Positions 1 through 6,010 of a stretch of DNA of 8,016 bases are shown piece after piece (the stretch's first letter is position 1; each line of letters opens with the position of its first letter). A program made the translations under genes and the position numbers. The stretch comes from an uncultured Spirochaetaceae bacterium (GTDB lineage Bacteria; Spirochaetota; Spirochaetia; Treponematales; Treponemataceae). The DNA lies in assembly GCA_937875245.1 (NCBI GenBank), contig CALNCH010000267.1, positions 1 through 8,016 on the forward strand. Direction: 5' to 3'. The notes under the pieces are model-generated. The model was not told the DNA's origin. It worked only from the letters and a program-made list of their open reading frames with translations, and did no database searches.

Positions 1-1
1 T

Positions 2-346
2 AATCCTTTATTTAAAATGATAATTTGCGATGTAACTCCAGATGCCGCTGATAATTATATTGTAGAAAATACAAAAGAAGATGATATAATCATCACAAGA
101 GATATCCCTTTAGCAGCACGATTAGTAGAAAAAAAGATTCAAGTTATTAATGACAGAGGAATTCTGTACGATGAGACCAATATTAGAGAACGTTTATCTC
201 TACGAAATTTTAATCTTCAACTTTTCCAAAGTGGTTTAATACCAGAAAAAACAGAAACATATGGAAAAAAAGAACTAAATCTTTTTGCTAATTGCTTCGA
301 TAGAGAATTGCAAAAAAAAATCCGAACTATAAAAGATAGGATGTAA
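2..346 (+). CDS. UPF0178 (DUF188, YaiI/YqxD) family protein, 5'-truncated
   Basis: This is the C-terminal part of a YaiI/YqxD-type protein, a widespread small family with a PIN-like fold whose biochemical role is not established. The reading frame is open to the left edge, so the ATG at 17 is an internal Met: no ribosome binding site precedes it and the residues before it (NPLFK) continue the frame. The visible part is about 114 residues against roughly 150 for the family, so about 30-40 N-terminal residues, including the usual DADACP-like motif, lie outside. Family hallmarks visible in order are PDAADNYI, the acidic DDIIITRDIPLAARLV segment, an NDRGILY turn, NIRERLSLRNF, and the closing FANCFDRELQKK helix. 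It runs against the HD-GYP gene, stops only 2 bp from that gene's stop codon, and is not part of the minus-strand operon. Family assignment is firm; function is unknown. Confidence 0.88.
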   Translation, partial: NPLFKMIICDVTPDAADNYIVENTKEDDIIITRDIPLAARLVEKKIQVINDRGILYDETNIRERLSLRNFNLQLFQSGLIPEKTETYGKKELNLFANCFDRELQKKIRTIKDRM

Positions 347-348
347 TC

Positions 349-1587
349 CTATACTTCTGCAAAAGAAGCTTGTATACCCCGTAAAGTTGGTAATACTTCA
401 AAAAAAGCCATAACTACATCTGGATCAAAATGTTTTCCTGCTGATTCTTGGACTTCGTTTAAGACATCTTCTTCTGACCATTCTTCTTTATATACACGCT
501 TTGAAGATAAAGCATCAAACACATCTGCCAATGCCACAATTCTTGCAGAAAGAGGTATCTCTTCTTTTTGCATAGGTTTTCCGTGAATCATGGAGTTTAA
601 ATCACCGTCATTTGCTTTTTCTATATCGATTTCCCCCGGATAGCCTGTTCCATCCCATTTTTCATGATGATGTAATACCACTTCTAAAACCATTTCATCT
701 AACAAACTCTGATATGGATAAAATAATTTGGCTCCTACACAACAATGCATTTTTATTATATCATGCTCTTCTGGAGTAAATCGGGCAGGTTTTTTCAAAA
801 TAGCATCCGAGATACCAACCTTACCGCAATCATGTAACATTGCAGCAATACTTAATGAGTCACGATATCTATTTTGTTCTTCTGGTGATATTCCCTTTTT
901 ATTTGCCCAAGTATCATAAATTTCCACAGCAAAACGACTTACACGCTGAACATGATGAGATGTTTCTTTAGGATCTCGTAATCCTGCCATTTTTACTAAG
1001 CGCATAATCATTCCACGGGTTAAATAAGTCCTTTCCAATGCTTGTGTGGCACTTGCGGCAAAGTGTTTGATATACAATTCAGCGTCATCATCAAAGCTTA
1101 TAGCATTTCCCTCTTCATCCAAAGGATTAATAATCTGTAATACACCTAATGTATGCCCCGCCGCAGTTCGTAAAGGTATGCTTAAAATTGAATGAGTTTT
1201 ATATCCTGTCAATAAATCTGGTTGACTATTAAATTTATAAGGTTTATCACTTGGAATAGCATAAACGTCTTTTACGTTTACTAAATTTCCAGTTACTACA
1301 CAATATCCGGATATAGACTTTTCATTTATAGGAAAAGAAAAATATGAATAGGGTATTTTTTGACCAAGAGCTAAATTTCTCTGTTGTGTATCATTTTGAG
1401 TATATTTTATTTTTAGATTTTCATTTTCACATACGTAAATTGAACCTGCATCAGCATGAACAATACTTCTTGCTTCTGTTAACAAACGTTCAAGCAAAAC
1501 ATCAACGTCTTGAATTTCGTTTAGAATTTTTTCTGATTCAATTATACGCTGTAATTTTTGCTCTCTCGTATTTTTATGATTAATCAT
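349..1587 (-). CDS. GAF / HD-GYP domain protein, probable cyclic di-GMP phosphodiesterase
   Basis: This 412-residue cytosolic protein has no signal peptide or membrane segment. Residues 1-40 form a charged amphipathic helix. Residues about 25-190 look like a GAF sensor domain (DAGSIYV near 46-52, LSIPLR near 135-140, GVLQIIN near 148-154). Residues about 190-405 are an HD-GYP domain. The HD pair is H252-D253 in HDCGK, with H281 downstream, followed by the signature HHHEKWDGTGYP at 306-317 and the ADVFDALSSKRVYK segment near 354-367. All expected metal ligands and the GYP motif are present, so cyclic di-GMP hydrolysis is the likely activity, with GAF sensing an unidentified signal. About 20 extra residues lie between GYP and IPLSARI (see findings). 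The ATG at 1587 is supported by GGAGAAGG at 1591-1598. It is the last gene of the minus-strand cluster, 44 bp after the methyltransferase. Confidence 0.92.
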   Translation of the reverse strand: MINHKNTREQKLQRIIESEKILNEIQDVDVLLERLLTEARSIVHADAGSIYVCENENLKIKYTQNDTQQRNLALGQKIPYSYFSFPINEKSISGYCVVTGNLVNVKDVYAIPSDKPYKFNSQPDLLTGYKTHSILSIPLRTAAGHTLGVLQIINPLDEEGNAISFDDDAELYIKHFAASATQALERTYLTRGMIMRLVKMAGLRDPKETSHHVQRVSRFAVEIYDTWANKKGISPEEQNRYRDSLSIAAMLHDCGKVGISDAILKKPARFTPEEHDIIKMHCCVGAKLFYPYQSLLDEMVLEVVLHHHEKWDGTGYPGEIDIEKANDGDLNSMIHGKPMQKEEIPLSARIVALADVFDALSSKRVYKEEWSEEDVLNEVQESAGKHFDPDVVMAFFEVLPTLRGIQASFAEV

Positions 1588-1590
1588 ATA

Positions 1591-1598
1591 CCTTCTCC
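1591..1598 (-). promoter_or_regulatory. Ribosome binding site of the GAF/HD-GYP gene
   Basis: On the minus strand the sequence reads GGAGAAGG, with the GGAG core 7 bases before the ATG at 1587. It supports independent initiation of the last gene of the cluster. The rest of the 44-bp gap to the methyltransferase stop shows no hairpin with a T-tract, so transcription probably continues through it. Confidence 0.7.
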
Positions 1599-1631
1599 AT
1601 TTTTAATGTTAACGCAATATCTCAAAAGAAT

Positions 1632-2468
1632 CTAGTTTTCTCTCTTTTTTAGCAAAGAAAAGAATAAAGGACCGGCACCAGATTGTACATCAGGTAACAC
1701 ATGATATCCATACTTAGTCTTTTCTGGGCGAAGAATCGGAATTCTTTCATTCTTTTGAATTTGCAATATATCTATATTTTCTACAACTACATTATCAAAC
1801 TTATCCCTTAATTTTTCAATTACTTGATCATTTTCTACTGGTGACAAAGCACAGGTTGCATACACTAAATAACCATTTGGTTTTAACACACGCCAGGCAG
1901 AAGAAAGAATTGACCACTGTGTCATTCCCAAAGTTTTAACTCGAAAAGGAGACCATTGCTCCAAGTGTTTAGGGCTAGATAAAACATGGCGTTCAGAAGA
2001 ACATGGTGCATCAACAAATATTCTGTCATATGTTTCTACTTCAAACTTACACCAAGTAGAAGCATCAAATCCAGAAACAGTAATTCGACTCTTTATTTCT
2101 TCAGGTAGGTATTCTTCAACCACTTTATGCAAACGTCCTCTTCTCTCATTTGACCGTTCATTTGATGTCATCCTTGCATTTTCAGGTAATTTAGAGGCTA
2201 ACACCAAGGTTTTTCCACCCGGGGCTGCACACATATCTAATACCCTCTCTGCTCCCTCTAAAGGGAGGGACAAAGCAGCTAAAACACTTCCGCCATCAAG
2301 ATAATAAGGAACTTCAATTTCATTTTCATAAGGATTCCAAGACACATAAGAGGGTTCTGTTAAAAGACTTGCTTTTAGTGCATCCCATCTATCTCCAAAT
2401 ATATTAGAGTAATATAAATCGAATCCTTTACGACCCTTAGTTCCACTAGTATCCTTTTTTTTAGCCAA
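1632..2468 (-). CDS. RsmB/NOP2/Sun (NSUN) family RNA 5-methylcytosine methyltransferase
   Basis: This is a SAM-dependent RNA cytosine-C5 methyltransferase. I place the start at the TTG at 2468, giving 278 residues. The longer frame to an ATG at 2516 would overlap the upstream gene by 56 bp, whereas the TTG sits 9 bases after an AAGG and opens a basic N-terminus (AKKKDTSGTKGRKG). Numbered from the TTG, SAM motif I is VLDMCAAPGGKT at 76-87, motif IV is DAPCS at 153-157 (C156, the release cysteine in the family), and motif VI is YATCALSPVEND with C206 as the expected catalytic nucleophile. The lead-in FDLYYSNIFGDRWDALKASLL, seen before the Rossmann fold, resembles the NSUN3/NSUN4 type rather than long RsmB with its NusB-like domain. 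No PUA domain is visible. The target RNA cannot be told from sequence. The gene is coupled to the pseudouridine synthase just upstream. Confidence 0.9.
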   Translation of the reverse strand: MAKKKDTSGTKGRKGFDLYYSNIFGDRWDALKASLLTEPSYVSWNPYENEIEVPYYLDGGSVLAALSLPLEGAERVLDMCAAPGGKTLVLASKLPENARMTSNERSNERRGRLHKVVEEYLPEEIKSRITVSGFDASTWCKFEVETYDRIFVDAPCSSERHVLSSPKHLEQWSPFRVKTLGMTQWSILSSAWRVLKPNGYLVYATCALSPVENDQVIEKLRDKFDNVVVENIDILQIQKNERIPILRPEKTKYGYHVLPDVQSGAGPLFFSLLKKREN

Positions 2469-3207
2469 TTTTATCTGCCTTGTAGGCTTCAAAATATGCT
2501 TGCCATAAGGGATCAACTGTCCACAAAGGAGCTTCTATATGCAATTCTTTTTTTGTAAAAGGATCAAAGAATTCCATAATTGCGGCATGAAGTCGAATTC
2601 CATCTAAGGTATCAGATCGACGAGAACCATATTTTACATCACCCTTTATATAATATCCTTTATTTGCCAGCTGTGCTCTAATTTGATGCGTTCTACCAGT
2701 TATTAATTTTACTGATAAAAAACTATATCTATCCCCTGCCCCTAATGATTTCCACATTAATTTTGCAGATTTCGCTTTATTTTTTGGTCCATCAACAATA
2801 AAGGATTTTCGTTTTTTTGAATCGAAATAAATAAAATCACTTAACAACTGGTATTCTTTTTGACTAGGAATAATTCCAGAAACAACAGCCCAATATTCTT
2901 TTAAGGTTTCTTCTTTATTATTCAAAACATTTGTTAACATAGCAAAGGCCTTAGAATTTGTAGCCACCAAAACAACACCAGAAACAGGTCTATCCAGTCT
3001 ATTAACACACTCAAAGACTACCTCATCTGTATCATTTTTTTTATTATCACCTTCATTTTCTTTTAATGCATCCAAAATAGAAGGTATATACAAGTCTTTT
3101 GGATTCTCTGACTTGTTGGTCCAAGACTCACATATTTCTCCTGCTTTTTTGTTCCAAATTACATAGTTTTCAGTTTCTAATAAAATCTGAGACTCTTGCT
3201 TTTCCAT
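2461..3207 (-). CDS. RluA-family RNA pseudouridine synthase
   Basis: This 248-residue protein isomerises specific uridines in rRNA or tRNA to pseudouridine. The family core is visible. VIWNKKAGEIC at 16-26 corresponds to the usual KPxG opening. NRLDRPVSGVVLVA at 69-82 carries the catalytic aspartate D72. GRTHQIRAQLANKGYYIKGD is followed by KYGS and LHA, then a closing FDPFTKKELHIEAP. There is no N-terminal S4 RNA-binding domain, so it belongs with the compact RluA/TruC-like members rather than RluC/RluD; the modified position cannot be assigned. ATG at 3207 shares one base with the stop of the GH3 gene (TAATG) and has GGAG 6 bases upstream (3214-3217), so translation is probably coupled. It shares its 3' end with the methyltransferase start, placing two RNA-modification enzymes back to back. 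Confidence 0.92.
   Translation of the reverse strand: MEKQESQILLETENYVIWNKKAGEICESWTNKSENPKDLYIPSILDALKENEGDNKKNDTDEVVFECVNRLDRPVSGVVLVATNSKAFAMLTNVLNNKEETLKEYWAVVSGIIPSQKEYQLLSDFIYFDSKKRKSFIVDGPKNKAKSAKLMWKSLGAGDRYSFLSVKLITGRTHQIRAQLANKGYYIKGDVKYGSRRSDTLDGIRLHAAIMEFFDPFTKKELHIEAPLWTVDPLWQAYFEAYKADKIG
2478..2481 (-). promoter_or_regulatory. Ribosome binding site deciding the TTG start of the m5C methyltransferase
   Basis: On the minus strand, AAGG at 2478-2481 lies 9 bases before the TTG at 2466-2468, inside the last codons of the pseudouridine synthase gene. The TTG overlaps that gene's end by 8 bp (stop TAA at 2461-2463), a typical coupled junction. No comparable site favours the ATG at 2516. 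Confidence 0.6.
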
Positions 3208-4442
3208 TAATTACTCCAATACTGATTGTACAATTTTTGGCCTATTTCTTTAGCTTCCAAAAATTGTGTTACTTGCTGTACTGTATTATACCGCTTTTCA
3301 ATAGGTATTGGTTGTAATACAATAAGACCATTTTTTAAGACATATTCCATAAGACCCATTTCAACTTTGGTTTCTAAAATAACTTTTAAAGCATCAGAAG
3401 CTATTGCCTGAAACTCCAAATCTTTGTTAAATAAAGTAACCAAATCTGGAATAAACTTTTCATAGTCATGATGTGACACCATTATAATGTGAACCCCTGC
3501 TCGAATAGCTTTTTCTATGGCAACAGAGGGAGAATATCCATTTTGAGATAAAGCTTTCATTAAAACATCATCAGAAAAAACAAGTTTAGAAAATCCTAAT
3601 TTTTGTTTCAAAATAGTATTAACCATTATTGATGAAAAACAAGAAGGAACTGTATCTTCATAAGAAGAAACGATTGCATGACTCATCAACACTCCAATAG
3701 GATTACTGGTTTTTATTAATTGCTTAAAAGGCTCAATATATAGACTATTAATTTCTTCTTGAGAATTAGAAAGTACCGGTAATCCATAGTGAGGATCATC
3801 ATTTGTATTACCGGGAAAATGCTTTAATACACTATATATTCCAGCGTCTCTATAAGCATTTATACAAGTTTTTCCATAATCCTCTACAAATTGTAAGCGG
3901 CCAAAAGTACGATATCCGATAAATTCTGCATTGTGATTACCTTTAACTTCTGCAATGGGAGAGAGATTAATCTGTATTCCCAGGGCTTTCAATTGAATTC
4001 CTGCATTATGGTATATCTTGTAAGCTGTATCTAAATTGACTCGACTTACTATTGACTGAGGAGATGCCAAAGGACTTGCTATGTAACGTAACCTATTTAC
4101 TTGGCCACCTTCATGATCGATAGCAAAAAAAGGAGGAACTTTTTGTTTTTCATAGTAATGTTTTTGAATTTCACCGGTCAACTTTACTCCTTGTTCTGGA
4201 GTACCTGTAAAGTTATATTGAAATAAAATATACCCACCAGGTGGAATAACATCTGTAAAATCTGTGTATTGTTGATAGGTTTCTAATATTGATACCAAAA
4301 AAAATTGAGATAATTTTTCTTCAGTAGACATAGAAGAAATGTATTCTTTTAGTGCCTTATCAGTATCCTGTTTGCTATAAGCAAAAAAAGTAAACTCACA
4401 AAAAATTAACAGAAGAAAAAAAGATATCTGTTTTTTTATCAC
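3207..4442 (-). CDS. Exported glycoside hydrolase family 3 enzyme, beta-N-acetylhexosaminidase (NagZ)-like
   Basis: This 411-residue GH3 enzyme resembles NagZ, which removes N-acetylglucosamine from peptidoglycan fragments or chitin-type sugars. Visible motifs are PPGGYILFQYN at 67-77, AIDHEGGQVNRL at 107-118, KHFPGNTNDDPHYG at 207-220 (the KHFPG and D216-x-H218 dyad that acts as acid/base in the NagZ group), VLMSHAIV at 251-258, and FSDDVLMKAL at 289-298 with the nucleophile Asp expected at D291. Unlike cytosolic proteobacterial NagZ, it starts with KK, a hydrophobic run (residues 6-20) and an AYS/K cleavage-like site near residue 23, so it is probably exported. C15 sits in a poor lipobox (Phe at -1), so a lipoprotein is less likely. 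The start is GTG at 4442, with AGGA 8 bases upstream. It is the first gene after the oadB terminator. The substrate is not proven by sequence. Confidence 0.9.
   Translation of the reverse strand: MIKKQISFFLLLIFCEFTFFAYSKQDTDKALKEYISSMSTEEKLSQFFLVSILETYQQYTDFTDVIPPGGYILFQYNFTGTPEQGVKLTGEIQKHYYEKQKVPPFFAIDHEGGQVNRLRYIASPLASPQSIVSRVNLDTAYKIYHNAGIQLKALGIQINLSPIAEVKGNHNAEFIGYRTFGRLQFVEDYGKTCINAYRDAGIYSVLKHFPGNTNDDPHYGLPVLSNSQEEINSLYIEPFKQLIKTSNPIGVLMSHAIVSSYEDTVPSCFSSIMVNTILKQKLGFSKLVFSDDVLMKALSQNGYSPSVAIEKAIRAGVHIIMVSHHDYEKFIPDLVTLFNKDLEFQAIASDALKVILETKVEMGLMEYVLKNGLIVLQPIPIEKRYNTVQQVTQFLEAKEIGQKLYNQYWSN
3214..3217 (-). promoter_or_regulatory. Ribosome binding site of the pseudouridine synthase, inside the GH3 gene end
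   Basis: The minus strand reads GGAG 6 bases before the ATG at 3205-3207. The site lies within the last codons of the GH3 gene, and the stop and start share an A (TAATG). This supports the chosen start and termination-reinitiation coupling. Confidence 0.75.
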
Positions 4443-4450
4443 TTATGAAA

Positions 4451-4454
4451 TCCT
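4451..4454 (-). promoter_or_regulatory. Ribosome binding site supporting the GTG start of the GH3 gene
   Basis: The minus strand reads AGGA with 8 bases to the GTG at 4440-4442. The GTG places an IKK basic region directly before the hydrophobic signal segment, which fits an export signal and argues against a later start. Confidence 0.65.
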
Positions 4455-4504
4455 AATGTATTAAAATTCATCTATTTTGTTGTAACAGAATATCAGAAAA
4501 CCTT

Positions 4505-4510
4505 ATTATA
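4505..4510 (-). promoter_or_regulatory. Candidate -10 box (TATAAT) for the GH3-led operon
   Basis: A perfect TATAAT lies on the minus strand about 60 bp before the GH3 start codon and 17 bp beyond the T-tract of the oadB terminator. No good -35 box sits at 16-18 bp spacing: the nearest match, TTGACG, is in the terminator stem at a 21-bp spacing. In such AT-rich DNA a TATAAT can occur by chance, so this is a modest call. The 152-bp gap between oadB and the GH3 gene contains only this, the terminator and the GH3 ribosome binding site. Confidence 0.4.
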
Positions 4511-4522
4511 ATCAATTAAAGC

Positions 4523-4561
4523 AAAAAAAAGCGTCAATTGCATTAAAACAATTGACGCTTT
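4523..4561 (-). terminator. Strong rho-independent terminator after oadB
   Basis: A perfect 13-bp inverted repeat (AAAGCGTCAATTG at 4528-4540 and CAATTGACGCTTT at 4549-4561) surrounds an 8-base loop. Read on the minus strand the hairpin runs directly into an uninterrupted T-tract (8 As at 4523-4530 on the plus strand, three of them also in the stem). It begins 33 bases after the oadB stop codon. It separates the oad operon from the GH3-led operon. On the plus strand the hairpin lacks a following T-tract, so it acts in one direction. Confidence 0.93.
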
Positions 4562-4594
4562 AATCATGAAAAAATATCTAAGTATTTTTATAGA

Positions 4595-5998
4595 TTATTT
4601 TGCATATGTAGCAATGAAAACACCAGCTGCAATTGCAGTACCAATAACACCAGCTACGTTTGGTCCCATAGCATGCATTAAAAGGAAGTTAGAAGGATCA
4701 TATTCCATACCAACTTTATTTGAAACACGAGCTGCCATTGGAACAGCAGAAACACCTGCAGAACCAATAAGTGGATTGATTTTCTCCTTCAAGAACAGGT
4801 TCATCAGTTTAGCCATAAGAACACCACCTGCTGTTGCAATAATAAAAGCTAATAATCCCAATACGATAATTCCAATTGAATTGGGATTGATAATCTTTTC
4901 TGGAGTCATCTGTGAACCAACACCTAAAGACAAAAGAATAGATACAATGTTCAACAATTCGTTTTCCATTGTTTTTGACAATCTGTCTACTACTCCAATT
5001 TCTTTTACGAAGTTACCAAAAGCCAACATTCCGATTAATGGTGCTGCAGCTGGTAAAAGTAAAATTGAAAGAATTAATAAAACAATTGGGAACAAAATCT
5101 TTTCTGTTTTTGAAACAGGTCTTAACTGTCTCATTGTAATTTTTCTTTCTTTTTGTGATGTAAGAGCTTTCATAATTGGTGGCTGAATAAGTGGTACTAG
5201 CGCCATGTAGGAATAGGCTGCAACTGCTACTACAGCCATCATTTCTGGGGCAAGTTTTCCAGCTACATAGATTGTAGTAGGACCGTCAGCACCACCAATA
5301 ATTGAGATTGCACAAGCTTGTAACATAGTGTAATCAACGCCAGGAATTAAGTTCATTAAGGCTACTCCGAAAAGAGTACAGAAAACACCTAACTGAGCTG
5401 CTCCTCCAAGTAAAGCAGTTTTTGGGTTTGCAATAAGAGGACCAAAGTCTGTCATTGCACCGATTCCCATGAAAATAAGCATAGGGAAGAATTCATTGCC
5501 TACACCTGCATCATAGATAATTCGTAACATACCTGAGTGTTCTGCATACATACCACCACCAGGAATATTAACAAATACGGTACCAAATCCAATAGGGATA
5601 AGAAGTAAGGGTTCAAAACCTTTAGCAGCTCCCAAATAGATAATTAAAAAGCCTACAGCAATCATTAAAAATTTCTGCCAGCCTGGAGAAACAATACCTT
5701 CGAAAGGATCAACTGCAGCTACAGTTTCTGTTGCTTCTTCAACAACTTCTTCGCCATAGATTAATTTATAGATACCAGTGTTCTTCCATGTGTTACTAAG
5801 AAATTTAGGAATAGTAACAGTAGGAACATTTTCAGAACCTTTGATAATTGCAGTATTCATTGTACGAAATGAAGCTTGTTCTGCCTTATCATCAGCAGCA
5901 AATACAGTTGTGGTTACAGAAAAAATAGTAGCAATTGCCATTACAATAAGCATTGCACTAAAAACTTGTTTGTTGCGATTATTCATTTTACCAAGCAT
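4595..5998 (-). CDS. oadB: Na+-translocating decarboxylase beta subunit (OadB/GcdB/MmdB family)
   Basis: This membrane subunit decarboxylates carboxybiotin delivered by the alpha subunit and couples this to Na+ export. The conserved core starts near residue 107 (WQKFLMIAVGFLIIYL, GFEPLLLIPIGFG) and runs to the end with many hydrophobic segments. Functional motifs are GAMTDFGPLIANP at 180-192, GGADGPT at 235-241 with D238, AYSYMALVPL at 261-270 with Y264, and NPLIGSAGVSAVPMAARVS starting at 408, giving N408, G412 and S417. From memory of the Klebsiella subunit these match its Asp203, Tyr229, Asn373, Gly377 and Ser382 with one constant offset of 35. The first 105 residues are an extension: a signal-like segment (K4, R8, K10, hydrophobic 12-34, VFA/ADD) then an acidic stretch. 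ATG at 5998 is supported by GGAG 6 bases upstream. It is 12 bp after oadA. Substrate class (oxaloacetate or acyl-CoA) is set by the alpha subunit. Confidence 0.95.
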   Translation of the reverse strand: MLGKMNNRNKQVFSAMLIVMAIATIFSVTTTVFAADDKAEQASFRTMNTAIIKGSENVPTVTIPKFLSNTWKNTGIYKLIYGEEVVEEATETVAAVDPFEGIVSPGWQKFLMIAVGFLIIYLGAAKGFEPLLLIPIGFGTVFVNIPGGGMYAEHSGMLRIIYDAGVGNEFFPMLIFMGIGAMTDFGPLIANPKTALLGGAAQLGVFCTLFGVALMNLIPGVDYTMLQACAISIIGGADGPTTIYVAGKLAPEMMAVVAVAAYSYMALVPLIQPPIMKALTSQKERKITMRQLRPVSKTEKILFPIVLLILSILLLPAAAPLIGMLAFGNFVKEIGVVDRLSKTMENELLNIVSILLSLGVGSQMTPEKIINPNSIGIIVLGLLAFIIATAGGVLMAKLMNLFLKEKINPLIGSAGVSAVPMAARVSNKVGMEYDPSNFLLMHAMGPNVAGVIGTAIAAGVFIATYAK

Positions 5999-6004
5999 TT
6001 AATA

Positions 6005-6008
6005 CTCC
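6005..6008 (-). promoter_or_regulatory. Ribosome binding site of oadB
   Basis: The minus strand reads GGAG 6 bases before the ATG at 5996-5998, in the 12-bp gap after the oadA stop. A second Met at residue 5 would be 18 bases away, too far, so the site fixes the upstream ATG and with it the full N-terminal extension. Confidence 0.8.
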
Positions 6009-6010
6009 AA

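Noticed and set aside
17..346. ATG at 17 as the true start of the plus-strand gene
   Set aside because: The frame is open to the left edge, no ribosome binding site precedes the ATG, and the family needs an N-terminal motif that is missing from the visible part. It is a gene cut by the window.
4532..4555. TTGACG in the terminator stem as the -35 box for TATAAT at 4505-4510
   Set aside because: The spacing is 21 bp, too long for a standard sigma-70 promoter; the -10 call is kept without it.
4528..4561. Terminator palindrome read as an operator or bidirectional terminator
   Set aside because: The T-tract is on the minus-strand side only and the position, 33 bp after oadB, fits a simple one-way terminator.
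4566..5186. Plus-strand open frame of 206 codons
   Set aside because: It lies wholly antisense to oadB and its start lies just after the terminator stem, without a ribosome binding site. Its composition mirrors the membrane-protein codons opposite.
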